From NCBI RefSeq assembly GCF_949298305.1, contig NZ_CASFWU010000078.1, positions 1 to 12,999 of the forward strand: a stretch of 12,999 nucleotides of DNA, in the 5' to 3' direction. The notes beneath the pieces were generated by a model, which saw only the letters and a program-made list of their open reading frames with translations, did not search any database and was not told the DNA's origin. Position 1 is the first letter of the stretch, and each line of letters begins with the position of its first letter. A program made the translations under genes and the position numbers. Below, piece by piece: positions 6,469 through 12,935 of the stretch. Source of the DNA: an uncultured Bacteroides sp. GTDB taxonomy: Bacteria > Bacteroidota > Bacteroidia > Bacteroidales > Bacteroidaceae.

Positions 6469-8043
6469 TCAGAATTCGCTCGTAAAGTGGAACTTGATGT
6501 GCTTGAAATCCATCTGCGCCATCTGGAGCACATAGCCCGAGTCGGCCAGGAAGACATCGCGACCTTCGCGGTCCTTGGCCATGTACTGGTACTTGCGCTT
6601 CTTGAAAGCTTCGAGCTCGGCAGAATCGTCACTCTCTATCCAGCAAGCTTTGTAGAGGCTGATGGGTTCCCAGCGGCATTTGGCGTTGTACTCGTTCTCC
6701 AGACGGTACTGGATGACCTCGAACTGGAGCTGCCCCACAGTACCGATAATCTTACGTCCGTTGAACTGGTTGACGAACAACTGGGCCACACCTTCGTCCA
6801 TCAGCTGGTCGATTCCCTTGGCCAACTGCTTCTGCTTCATGGGGTCGGCATTCTCGATGTACTTGAACATCTCCGGCGAGAAGCTGGGCAGGCCGCGGAA
6901 GTGAAGCTTTTCACCTTCGGTCAGGGTGTCGCCTATCTTGAACGTACCATTGTCAGGCAGGCCAATGATGTCGCCCGCCCAAGCCTCATCGACAGTGGTC
7001 TTCCTTTGGGCCATGAACTGGGTGGGACTGGAGAAGCGCATCACCTTGTCGTGGCGCACGTGGTAGTAGGGCGTGTTGCGCGAGAACTTGCCCGAGCACA
7101 CCTTGCAGAAGGCGATGCACGAGCGGTGGTTGGGGTCGATATTGGCCGTTATCTTGAAAACGAAGCCGGTGAACTTGGGCTCGTCGGGCTGCACATCGCG
7201 CTCCTCGGCCTTGACAGGACGGGGGCTGGGAGCAATCTCGACAAAGCAGTTCAGCAATTCCTCGACGCCGAAGTTGTTCAGGGCCGAACCGAAGAACACG
7301 GGAGCTACTTCGGCCTTCAGGTAGTCGTCGACATTGAACTCTGGATAGACACCCTCGATGAGTTCCAACTCGCCCCGCAGACGGTCGGCCAGTTCGGTAC
7401 CGATGCGGTTGTCCAGCTCCTGCGTATTGATGTCTACAGCCACCTTCTCGGTCACCACCTGTTTGGATGGCTGGAAGAGGTTGAGGTTGTGCTCGTAAAT
7501 GTTATAGACACCCTTGAAGCGGACGCCGCTCTCGATGGGCCATGTCAGAGGACGCACGTGGATGTGAAGTTCTTCCTCGAGCTCGTCCAGCAAGTCGAAG
7601 GGGTCTTTGGCCTCGCGGTCCATCTTATTGACAAAGATGATGACCGGCGTATTCCTCATGCGGCACACCTCCATCAGCTTGCGAGTTTGCGTCTCCACAC
7701 CCTTGGCACCGTCCACCACGATGATAACGCTGTCCACAGCGGTCAGAGTGCGGTAGGTGTCTTCGGCAAAGTCCTGGTGACCGGGGGTATCAAGGATATT
7801 GACCTTGTAGTCGCGGTAGTCAAACTCCATCACAGAAGTAGTGACTGAAATACCACGCTGTTTCTCAATATCCATCCAGTCTGACGTAGCAGTCTTCTTG
7901 ATTTTATTGCTCTTCACGGCGCCGGCCACCTGTATCTGTCCGCCGAAAAGCAACAGCTTCTCGGTCAATGAGGTCTTACCGGCATCAGGGTGCGCGATGA
8001 TTGCAAACGTTCGTCTTCTCTCAATCTCTTGATTTGTTGCCAT
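6469..8043 (-). CDS. prfC: Peptide chain release factor 3 (RF3)
   Basis: 524 residues against 529 in E. coli. RF3 is a GTPase that removes RF1/RF2 from the ribosome after termination. All G motifs are visible: G1 AHPDAGKTSLTEKLL (17-31), the switch I region RGISVTTSVM, G3 DTPGHQDFAEDTYRTL, and G4 FVNKMDREA. The central domain II and the C-terminal RF3-specific domain (EMFKYIENADPMKQKQLAKG, then IGTVGQLQFEVIQYRLENEY) are intact, and the end KFHFTSEF is complete. The start ATG at 8043 follows an A-rich stretch (AAAAAAGAAAAAAT), the usual translation signal in Bacteroides. One arm of the inverted repeat around the neighbouring gene ends 12 bases upstream, so any own promoter or leader has been affected by that element. 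Confidence 0.97.
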   Translation of the reverse strand: MATNQEIERRRTFAIIAHPDAGKTSLTEKLLLFGGQIQVAGAVKSNKIKKTATSDWMDIEKQRGISVTTSVMEFDYRDYKVNILDTPGHQDFAEDTYRTLTAVDSVIIVVDGAKGVETQTRKLMEVCRMRNTPVIIFVNKMDREAKDPFDLLDELEEELHIHVRPLTWPIESGVRFKGVYNIYEHNLNLFQPSKQVVTEKVAVDINTQELDNRIGTELADRLRGELELIEGVYPEFNVDDYLKAEVAPVFFGSALNNFGVEELLNCFVEIAPSPRPVKAEERDVQPDEPKFTGFVFKITANIDPNHRSCIAFCKVCSGKFSRNTPYYHVRHDKVMRFSSPTQFMAQRKTTVDEAWAGDIIGLPDNGTFKIGDTLTEGEKLHFRGLPSFSPEMFKYIENADPMKQKQLAKGIDQLMDEGVAQLFVNQFNGRKIIGTVGQLQFEVIQYRLENEYNAKCRWEPISLYKACWIESDDSAELEAFKKRKYQYMAKDREGRDVFLADSGYVLQMAQMDFKHIKFHFTSEF

Positions 8044-8054
8044 ATTTTTTCTTT

Positions 8055-8085
8055 TTTAGGCACGGATTACACGGATTTTCACGGA
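8055..8085. repeat. Left arm of a perfect 31-bp inverted repeat
   Basis: This arm begins TTTAGGCACGG and ends TTTTCACGGA. It is the exact reverse complement of 8473-8503, with mismatches at once on both sides. Within the arm, CACGGA or its variant CACGGATT recurs three times at 9 and 10 base steps, close to one helical turn. It lies between the prfC start (12 bases away) and the stop of the GxxExxY gene (12 bases away). Confidence 0.95.
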
Positions 8086-8097
8086 AGAAAGTTCCTT

Positions 8098-8463
8098 CTA
8101 ATAAGTGAATACCTTGCGCTTCATTTCAGCCTTCAGGCCGAAGTTGAGCAGAAGTCCCACTTGCAGGTCGGTTGTTTTCAGATAGTTTATCAGTTGCCAT
8201 TCATGCTCCATTCGTAAGGAAGTAACTGCTTTCAGTTCCAGAATGATTACATCTTCCACCACCATATCCGCTTTATACGTACCTACTATTTTATTTTTAT
8301 AATATACTTTCAATTCTTTCTGACACTCACACTTCAATCCCCTTTCCTGCAACTCCATATAGAGAGCATTCTGATACACCTGTTCAAGAAAACCAAATCC
8401 CAGCGTTTTGTGAACTTCATAAAATGCCGAAATGATTTGGGCGGTTAATTCTTCGTGCAACAT
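8098..8463 (-). CDS. GxxExxY protein (PDDEXK_3-type, PF13366)
   Basis: 121 residues, the usual length. The eponymous motif is Gly24-Phe-Leu-Glu27-Gln-Val-Tyr30 in LGFGFLEQVYQNAL. The nuclease-like core follows: YKADMVVED with Asp66 and IILELKAV with Glu76 and Lys78, matching D-x(n)-E-x-K of the PD-(D/E)XK fold, then LINYLKTTDLQVGLLLNFG. The family is widespread and its function is not established; a nuclease activity is inferred from the fold. The start has a strong GGAGG seven bases before ATG, and part of that GGAGG lies in the inverted-repeat arm. The gene sits alone inside a perfect 31-bp inverted repeat between rmlD and prfC, which suggests it arrived as a unit with its flanks. Confidence 0.93.
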   Translation of the reverse strand: MLHEELTAQIISAFYEVHKTLGFGFLEQVYQNALYMELQERGLKCECQKELKVYYKNKIVGTYKADMVVEDVIILELKAVTSLRMEHEWQLINYLKTTDLQVGLLLNFGLKAEMKRKVFTY

Positions 8464-8472
8464 TATTCATCC

Positions 8473-8503
8473 TCCGTGAAAATCCGTGTAATCCGTGCCT
8501 AAA
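8473..8503. repeat. Right arm of a perfect 31-bp inverted repeat
   Basis: It begins TCCGTGAAAATCCGTG and ends CCGTGCCTAAA, pairing over 31 of 31 bases with 8055-8085. TCCGTG occurs three times, at steps of 10 and 9 bases. The arm ends 3 bases before the rmlD stop codon (8507-8509) and begins 9 bases from the GxxExxY start. The arms enclose 387 bases, almost all of it that one gene. Confidence 0.95.
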
Positions 8504-8506
8504 TTA

Positions 8507-9367
8507 TCATTTCTCCATTTCCAATTTCCTCAAGCAAACCGCCAGCGACTCCTCCCAGTGGGGAATATGGATGCCGAAGGTCTGCTTGATTTTCGTCTTG
8601 TCCAGCACGGAATAATTCGGACGGGGTGCCTTGGCCGGATATTCGTCCGTGTGCAGAGGACTGACACGACAAGTGGTGATACCAGCCAGACGATGAATGG
8701 CCACAGTGAAATCATACCACGAGCAGACACCTTCGTCGCTGAAATGGTAAATGCCGGGAACAATGCCCTGCTCAATGGCGGCAAAAATGGCCTGTGCCAG
8801 GTCGGCCGCATAGGTTGGGGTACCTATCTGGTCGAACACCACACCCAGCGACTCGCGCTCGCGGCCGAGGCGAAGCATGGTCTTCACGAAATTGTTGCCA
8901 AAGGTAGAATACAGCCAGGCCGTACGGATGACCATGGCACGGCTACACTTCTGCATCACAGCCTCTTCGCCTGCCAGCTTGGTGCGTCCGTAGACAGAGT
9001 TGGGGCAAGGTGTGTCGTCCTCGCGATAGGGCACGTGAGCGGTGCCGTCGAACACGTAGTCGGTAGACACTTGAATAAGAACGGCCCCCACAGCCTCAGC
9101 CGCTTCGGCCAGGTAGCCTGGCGCCAGATGGTTCAACCGGTCGCAAAGTTCAGGATTGTCCTCGGCCTTGTCCACGGCCGTATAAGCGGCACAATTCACC
9201 AGCACGTCAATCTGATGGCCGGACACGAAAGCGCGCACAGCATCGGCATCGCAGATGTCCAGCTCCTGCACGTCGGTAAAGAAACAAGTGTGTTGCGGAT
9301 GGGCGGTGGAAAGCACGCGCATCTCATTGCCAAGCTGACCGTTGGCACCTGTTATCAGAATGTTCAT
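8507..9367 (-). CDS. rfbD: dTDP-4-dehydrorhamnose reductase
   Basis: 286 residues. It is the last enzyme of dTDP-L-rhamnose synthesis, reducing dTDP-4-keto-rhamnose with NAD(P)H in the cytosol; the product feeds surface polysaccharides. The sequence shows the SDR glycine motif ITGANGQLGNEMR (5-17), NCAAYTAVDKAE (58-69), STDYVFDGT with Thr102, and the catalytic Tyr126-x-x-x-Lys130 in SVYGRTKLAGEEAV. The family C-terminus RPNYSVLDKTKIKQTFG is intact. The start overlaps closely with the previous gene (TGA T ATG, one base between), so translation is probably coupled to the DUF4924 gene. The other rml genes are not in the window, so this copy is separated from rfbA-C. rmlD is an equivalent symbol. 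Confidence 0.96.
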   Translation of the reverse strand: MNILITGANGQLGNEMRVLSTAHPQHTCFFTDVQELDICDADAVRAFVSGHQIDVLVNCAAYTAVDKAEDNPELCDRLNHLAPGYLAEAAEAVGAVLIQVSTDYVFDGTAHVPYREDDTPCPNSVYGRTKLAGEEAVMQKCSRAMVIRTAWLYSTFGNNFVKTMLRLGRERESLGVVFDQIGTPTYAADLAQAIFAAIEQGIVPGIYHFSDEGVCSWYDFTVAIHRLAGITTCRVSPLHTDEYPAKAPRPNYSVLDKTKIKQTFGIHIPHWEESLAVCLRKLEMEK

Positions 9368-9368
9368 A

Positions 9369-9911
9369 TCAGTCGTCCAATTTTAATTCACCTTTTTTGT
9401 CTTTGTCATAATAGTTGGCCAGCAACGAAATGAAGCTGCTTACCGCCTCCATCGCCTTGGCCGTCCCTTCACTGATGTCCTTCTTCTGCAAACGCAGGAG
9501 CAAGACGCCGTAAAGTGCCTCGAAGCAAGTCTCCAGCTCAGGTTCTTCTTTCTGCCCATTCTTTTGACGCAACTCTACAATGAAAGGCAGCGCCTTAAAA
9601 TAAGCCGCATTATAAAAGGGATATCGGGTAGATGCCAGCAGGGCGCCGTGCAGTTCGGTCAGGTTCTGGATGACGTTGCGGTTTATTTGCAGATGGCCTT
9701 TCTCCACCACGCCTTCGGCCCGCATCATTTCGCACAAATTGCCATACCATTCCTCCAGCGCCGGCCGTTCGGCTTCGGGATAGCGGGCAATGACTTGCGT
9801 ACGCAGGCGGTCAATGTCGCACCCGTTGGCGCGTATCAGGTCCTCTACCTGCCACATGTAAATCAGATACTCGGCAATATTTTTCTCTTTCAGTTGTTTA
9901 GCTATGTTCAT
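9369..9911 (-). CDS. DUF4924 family protein
   Basis: 180 residues, complete. The opening NIAKQLKEKNIAEYLIYMWQVEDLIRA is typical of the Bacteroidales DUF4924 family. The protein is predicted to be soluble and largely helical, with conserved EEWYGNLCEMM and a helical region LTELHGALLASTRYPFYNAA in the middle. No signal peptide, membrane helix or catalytic motif is visible, and no function is known to me. It is one base from rmlD and 36 bases after the LysE-type gene, so it belongs to that operon. The gap to the LysE gene carries a small palindrome TTGAC-A-GTCAA (9927-9937). Confidence 0.85.
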   Translation of the reverse strand: MNIAKQLKEKNIAEYLIYMWQVEDLIRANGCDIDRLRTQVIARYPEAERPALEEWYGNLCEMMRAEGVVEKGHLQINRNVIQNLTELHGALLASTRYPFYNAAYFKALPFIVELRQKNGQKEEPELETCFEALYGVLLLRLQKKDISEGTAKAMEAVSSFISLLANYYDKDKKGELKLDD

Positions 9912-9947
9912 TTCAATAGACTACAGTTGACAGTCAATGTTTCCCAA

Positions 9948-10601
9948 CTAATACAAGGATTCACCCATCAGCGTAAACACCAGCCCCAGCACCGACACCA
10001 CTACAACAATGCTTCCAATAATGCGGTTCAATATCCAGATGCCGCGCAGGTTGAAGCGCGTACGAACCTTGTTGACAAAATAAGTGATGCCAAACCACCA
10101 GGACAAAGCGCCCAATGCAATGGCCAGATAGCCCGTGACGGCCTCGAACAGCAACACACCGGGGCTGATGAATGCGAAGCGGGCAAACAGACCGACAAAC
10201 AGCAGGATGATGAGCGGATTGGAAAGGGTGACGAAAAACGCCGTAATGAAATTATGAAGATAGGTACCCTTACTGGTAGAAACAGGACGAAGTGAATGGA
10301 CAGGATTGCTACGGAAAGTATAGATACCAAACGCCAGCAACAGGATACTACCGAAAAGCTGAAGATAGAAAATGTTCTTGTTGACATAGTCGAACACGAA
10401 ACTCATGCCATATCCTGTCAGCAAGGCATAAAAAATGTCGCTCATAGCAGCACCTATGCCCGTAACGAAACCATACCAACGTCCCTTGTTCAGCGTGCGC
10501 TGGATGCACAACACGCCTACCGGCCCCAACGGTGCTGACACAATGACACCGATAATGAACCCTTTCCATAATATATCAAGTATGGTCGTAATCTGAATCA
10601 T
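9948..10601 (-). CDS. LysE/RhtB family exporter
   Basis: 217 residues with about six hydrophobic segments: roughly 10-32, 44-66, 73-92, 116-142, 147-170 and 190-212. The N-terminal GFIIGVIVSAPLGPVGVLCI followed by QRTLNKGRWYGFVTGIGAAM is the LysE family signature (APGP-x-x-L region, here APLGPVG). Members export amino acids such as lysine, homoserine or threonine, or other small metabolites, across the inner membrane by proton exchange; this substrate is unknown. It is the first gene of the lysE-DUF4924-rmlD cluster. Its ATG is only 5 bases from a perfect -7 box, and no later start would keep the first helix, so the inner promoter would give a leaderless mRNA. Confidence 0.9.
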   Translation of the reverse strand: MIQITTILDILWKGFIIGVIVSAPLGPVGVLCIQRTLNKGRWYGFVTGIGAAMSDIFYALLTGYGMSFVFDYVNKNIFYLQLFGSILLLAFGIYTFRSNPVHSLRPVSTSKGTYLHNFITAFFVTLSNPLIILLFVGLFARFAFISPGVLLFEAVTGYLAIALGALSWWFGITYFVNKVRTRFNLRGIWILNRIIGSIVVVVSVLGLVFTLMGESLY

Positions 10602-10606
10602 GGCTG

Positions 10607-10637
10607 CAAAGATAGTGCAAACCGAGAGAAGTACAAA
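10607..10637 (-). promoter_or_regulatory. Strong Bacteroides promoter of the lysE-rmlD cluster, inner copy
   Basis: On the - strand, TTTG (10634-10637), 19 bases, then TATCTTTG (10607-10614) match the Bacteroides -33/-7 consensus TTTG-N19-21-TAnnTTTG without a mismatch. Transcription should begin about 4-6 bases after the box, at or next to the lysE ATG (10599-10601). Confidence 0.75.
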
Positions 10638-10737
10638 GCGAAAAACAAGTTTTTGGTTGATACAGCCGAGGTGCAGCCTGTCTGATCAAAAGATAGCGCA
10701 AACCGAGTGAAGTACAAAACGAAAACAAAGCTTTTGG
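10611..10737. repeat. Duplicated promoter module, two copies about 81 bp apart
   Basis: Bases 10611-10656 and 10692-10737 agree at 40 of 46 positions, for example GCAAACCGAG, GAAGTACAAA and TTTTGG. Weaker similarity goes on to the right of each copy (CAGCCGAGGTGCAGCC and GTCCGAGGCAACCAGCC), so the duplicated unit may be about 80 bp. Each copy carries the promoter listed above. My recollection is that closely similar blocks occur before many Bacteroides genes, but I cannot check that here. Confidence 0.8.
10688..10718 (-). promoter_or_regulatory. Second promoter copy upstream of lysE
   Basis: On the - strand TTTG (10715-10718), 19 bases, then TATCTTTT (10688-10695) repeat the inner promoter 81 bases upstream with one mismatch in the -7 box. 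If active, it would give an mRNA with a leader of about 80 bases that contains the inner promoter copy. Confidence 0.5.
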
Positions 10738-10798
10738 AGTATATGTCCGAGGCAACCAGCCCGATTGTTCCCCTTCCGGGCCACCTCCCTCTTTCCGC

Positions 10799-11037
10799 CG
10801 CTCAAGTGGATAGTTACATCCGCCAAGTGCCACTTGACGGATGCCAAGAGGGCTTTGGTGGACACTTGCATTCACCGTGAACCATGCAAGCATCCTGTTC
10901 GGACCATGCAAGCATCCTGCACGGACCATGCAAGCATCCACCAGACGTAATGCAAGTGTCCTCCGACAGCGACACAAGTGCTCGGAAAAAACCACGCAAA
11001 TGCTCGACAAGAGCCTTGCAAATACCCGTCAGAAACA
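10799..11037. repeat. Degenerate 21-22 bp tandem repeat array, about 11 units
   Basis: CAAG or CAAA falls at 10887, 10909, 10931, 10953, 10975, 10997 and 11019, exactly 22 bases apart each time. Units 1-3 share ATGCAAGCATCC; later units drift (ATGCAAGTGTCC, ACACAAGTGCTC, ACGCAAATGCTC, TTGCAAATACCC). To the left, related units begin at about 10799, 10820, 10841 and 10862, on a 21-base step. No units are separated by unique spacers. The 556-base gene-free stretch 10602-11157 thus holds, left to right, the duplicated promoter, about 60 bases of unassigned GC-rich sequence, this array, and about 120 bases after it in which I see nothing clear. Confidence 0.8.
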
Positions 11038-11157
11038 GCCCCTCTTTCCTTCACACAAAAGGAAAGAATCTTTCTTTCATCATTCACGTTTCACAGCAAT
11101 CCGCTTATTATGAAATGAATGCGGTGAGACCCCACGCCGCAAGCATCCCGCATCAGC

Positions 11158-12426
11158 CTATCTCTTATCCACCATAGCGGCCACTGTAGCGTCACCCGTC
11201 ACGTTTACGGCAGTGCGCAACATATCCAGCGGACGGTCGATGCCCAATATCAGAGCCAGGCCTTCGGCAGGAATGCCGACCGAAGTCAACACCATGGTAA
11301 GCACCACATAGCTGCCACCGGGGATGCCCGGCGTGCCTATGGAAGAAAGGATGGTCATCAGGACAATGACCAGCAGTTGGGAAAGGCTGAGGTCAATGCC
11401 CAGCACCTGAGCGATGAACAGAATGGAGATGGCCTGATAGCACGAAGTGCCGTCCATGTTGATGGTCACCCCCACGGGCAAGACAAACGAAGCCACCTCC
11501 TGCGACACTTTAAGGTCTTTTTCCACCGCCTCCATTGTCACAGGCAACGTGGCCGCACTGCTACTGGTAGTGAAGGCAAACAACTGGACGGGATACATGG
11601 CACGTATGAACTTTTTCATCCCCAGCCTGGTAAAACAATGAATCAGCATGGGGTAGAAACCCAACAAGAGGAGGAACATGCCTCCAATAACCACCAGCGC
11701 ATATACGCCCAGAGCGCCGAAGATGCTCATGTCGCCGCCCGTATCTGTCACCAGCCCGGCCATCAACGCCGCCACGCCCCACGGGGCAAACTTAACGATG
11801 TAGTCCACCATGCGGAGAATGATGTCGTTCAGTCCGTCGAACAGGGAAAGAACCGGTTCAATCCTGCCGCGCGGCACCGTCAGGGCAGCTATGCCGAAGA
11901 ACACGGCAAAGAAAATCACCTGAAGCATCTTGGAGTTGTCCGCCGCAGCCCCCACCAAGTTGTTCGGCACAATGTCGTTGAGGAAATGGAGCGGCCCCCT
12001 ACCCTGCTCCTCCATCGAAATTTGCTTTTTCTCTTCCACAACGGACAGGTAGTTCTCCTGTATGTGTGCCACCCGGTTGCGGTCTACCAACTTGCCGGGC
12101 TGCACAATCAGTCCCAAGAACATGCCCAACAGAACTGCCACGCAGGTGGTAGCCAGATAGATGGCAATCGTTTTCCCGCCAATGCGCGAAAACTTGCTGA
12201 TGTCCTTCAACCCCGTCACCCCTTTGATGAGCGAGATGAACACCAACGGAATGGCTATCAGCTGCAACAGGCGCACAAAGACTTGCCCCCACGGACGTAC
12301 CCAATGCTGTATGAACAACCCGCCATCTGCCCGCAAAGCCACTATACCCACCAAGATACCCGCCACCATGCCCAAAAGGATTTGGACGTAAAGCGGAAGA
12401 GATACTATTTTTCTAATCCAAGCCAT
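11158..12426 (-). CDS. Dicarboxylate/amino acid:cation symporter, probably for glutamate/aspartate
   Basis: 422 residues of the DAACS (SLC1-like) family, which takes up acidic amino acids or C4-dicarboxylates with Na+ or H+ across the inner membrane. Seen in order: N-terminal helices, the HP1 hairpin serine motif TTSSSAATLP (286-295), the TM7 motif NMDGT (323-327), HP2 with GTPGIPGGS (364-372), and the TM8 motif DRPLDMLRTAVNVTGD (397-412). In GltPh numbering the TM8 residues align to Asp394 (here Asp401), Arg397 (Arg404), Asn401 (Asn408) and Asp405 (Asp412). Asp401 contacts a substrate amino group in that family, whereas DctA-type transporters have a different residue there, so acidic amino acids are more likely than dicarboxylates. 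The gene stands alone, upstream of the repeat array and facing away from the small membrane protein gene. Confidence 0.93.
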   Translation of the reverse strand: MAWIRKIVSLPLYVQILLGMVAGILVGIVALRADGGLFIQHWVRPWGQVFVRLLQLIAIPLVFISLIKGVTGLKDISKFSRIGGKTIAIYLATTCVAVLLGMFLGLIVQPGKLVDRNRVAHIQENYLSVVEEKKQISMEEQGRGPLHFLNDIVPNNLVGAAADNSKMLQVIFFAVFFGIAALTVPRGRIEPVLSLFDGLNDIILRMVDYIVKFAPWGVAALMAGLVTDTGGDMSIFGALGVYALVVIGGMFLLLLGFYPMLIHCFTRLGMKKFIRAMYPVQLFAFTTSSSAATLPVTMEAVEKDLKVSQEVASFVLPVGVTINMDGTSCYQAISILFIAQVLGIDLSLSQLLVIVLMTILSSIGTPGIPGGSYVVLTMVLTSVGIPAEGLALILGIDRPLDMLRTAVNVTGDATVAAMVDKR

Positions 12427-12445
12427 CTTATTTCATTTTACACCG

Positions 12446-12453
12446 CAAAAGTA
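12446..12453 (-). promoter_or_regulatory. Candidate -7 box of the symporter gene
   Basis: TACTTTTG on the - strand fits TAnnTTTG and lies 19 bases before the symporter start. No TTTG is present at the expected 19-21 base distance upstream, so the promoter is incomplete or depends on an activator. Confidence 0.45.
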
Positions 12454-12492
12454 ACATTTTATTTCGATTGACCTCACTTTTTGTATCCTCAC

Positions 12493-12507
12493 ACAGTTGG
12501 CAACTGT
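12493..12507. promoter_or_regulatory. 15-bp palindrome, candidate operator
   Basis: ACAGTTG-G-CAACTGT is a perfect 7-base dyad around one central base. It lies about 40 bases upstream of the symporter -7 box and about 50 bases before the small membrane protein promoter, in the 207-base divergent region, a position that suits a shared regulator. A tandem 8-base repeat TAATAACG follows at 12520-12535. Confidence 0.4.
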
Positions 12508-12544
12508 TACTCTTCTGTCTAATAACGTAATAACGGCTCACAAA

Positions 12545-12595
12545 AGCCGGACTTTACTTTCTTTTGTGCTCTATTTATATTACTTTTGTCCGGCT
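12545..12595. repeat. 8-bp inverted repeat bracketing the small membrane protein promoter
   Basis: AGCCGGAC (12545-12552) and GTCCGGCT (12588-12595) are exact reverse complements 35 bases apart. The predicted -33 and -7 boxes lie between them, and the right arm overlaps the last base of the -7 box. It could be a looping operator or chance. Confidence 0.4.
12558..12588 (+). promoter_or_regulatory. Promoter of the small membrane protein gene
   Basis: TACTTTTG (12581-12588) fits the -7 consensus. TTTC at 12558-12561, one mismatch from TTTG, stands 19 bases upstream; a perfect TTTG at 12563-12566 is at only 14 bases. The start codon is 45 bases downstream. Confidence 0.5.
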
Positions 12596-12633
12596 CGAAA
12601 GCCTTTTAGCATACAGGGAGTTAACAATTAGCG

Positions 12634-12906
12634 ATGATTATGAAGAAGATATACTTGATAGTATTTGCAATTTTCTCGTTGTTTATGATTGTTTATGGAT
12701 TTATCTTCATCTTAGACTATCATTTAGTCATCAACTATACCATCGAAGATTGTCTGCCTCCCAATGGCGGTCGTGCCTTCCCGACAAGAGATGAAAGAAC
12801 AGAAGAAATACACGCTCTCATCATTTACGCCAAGATAGTAATTGCATATGCAATCTATGCTTTGTCATTAGCCATATACTGGCTGTTTAATACCAACAAG
12901 CATTAG
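12634..12906 (+). CDS. Small two-helix membrane protein, unknown function
   Basis: 90 residues, or 88 if the second ATG (12640, MKKIYLIVF) is used. A first hydrophobic helix spans about 6-27 and a second about 63-85. Between them is a polar loop with a conserved-looking CLPPNGGRAFPTRDERTEEI. With the positive N-terminus inside, the loop would be outside the cytoplasm and both ends inside. I recognise no family. A promoter lies upstream, and GGGAG at 12616-12620 is a possible but distant ribosome-binding site. The base composition is more AT-rich than most neighbours. The stop is at the edge of what may be an insertion sequence. Confidence 0.7.
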   Translation: MIMKKIYLIVFAIFSLFMIVYGFIFILDYHLVINYTIEDCLPPNGGRAFPTRDERTEEIHALIIYAKIVIAYAIYALSLAIYWLFNTNKH

Positions 12907-12907
12907 T

Positions 12908-12924
12908 GTCCAATAAAAATGGAC
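12908..12924 (+). terminator. Short hairpin after the small membrane protein gene
   Basis: GTCCA (12908-12912) and TGGAC (12920-12924) pair around a 7-base A-rich loop directly after the stop codon. The tail GAGTTAAAAAATTAATC is AT-rich but not a T run. It may be a weak terminator or part of the terminal sequence of the insertion element that follows. Confidence 0.3.
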
Positions 12925-12935
12925 GAGTTAAAAAA

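Noticed and set aside
6487..7848. Very long + strand open frame (over 450 codons)
   Set aside because: It is exactly antisense to prfC, whose protein is conserved throughout; the antisense product is rich in His, Val and Leu runs typical of shadow frames in GC-balanced genes.
8040..8510. Target-site duplication flanking the GxxExxY cassette
   Set aside because: Bases just outside the two arms (TCTTTT on the left, TTATCA on the right) do not match, so no duplication can be claimed.
8495..9433. Long + strand open frame opposite rmlD
   Set aside because: Antisense shadow of a clear SDR enzyme; it also runs through the inverted-repeat junction and the next gene start.
10576..11010. - strand open frame through the repeat array
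   Set aside because: The translated repeats (GCLHG, RMLAWF, ACMV) arise because a 22-base period passes through all three frames; there is no conserved-looking domain and it overlaps the lysE promoter.
10884..11037. CRISPR array
   Set aside because: Units are 22 bases and contiguous with no unique spacers, units drift in sequence, and no cas genes are present.
11119..11139. Terminator after the symporter (GCGG...CCGC)
   Set aside because: On the relevant strand only four pairs form before a mismatch and the tail is not a T run.
11377..12471. Long + strand open frame opposite the symporter
   Set aside because: Its product is His- and Gln-rich with no membrane segments or known motif, and the opposite strand is a full DAACS transporter.
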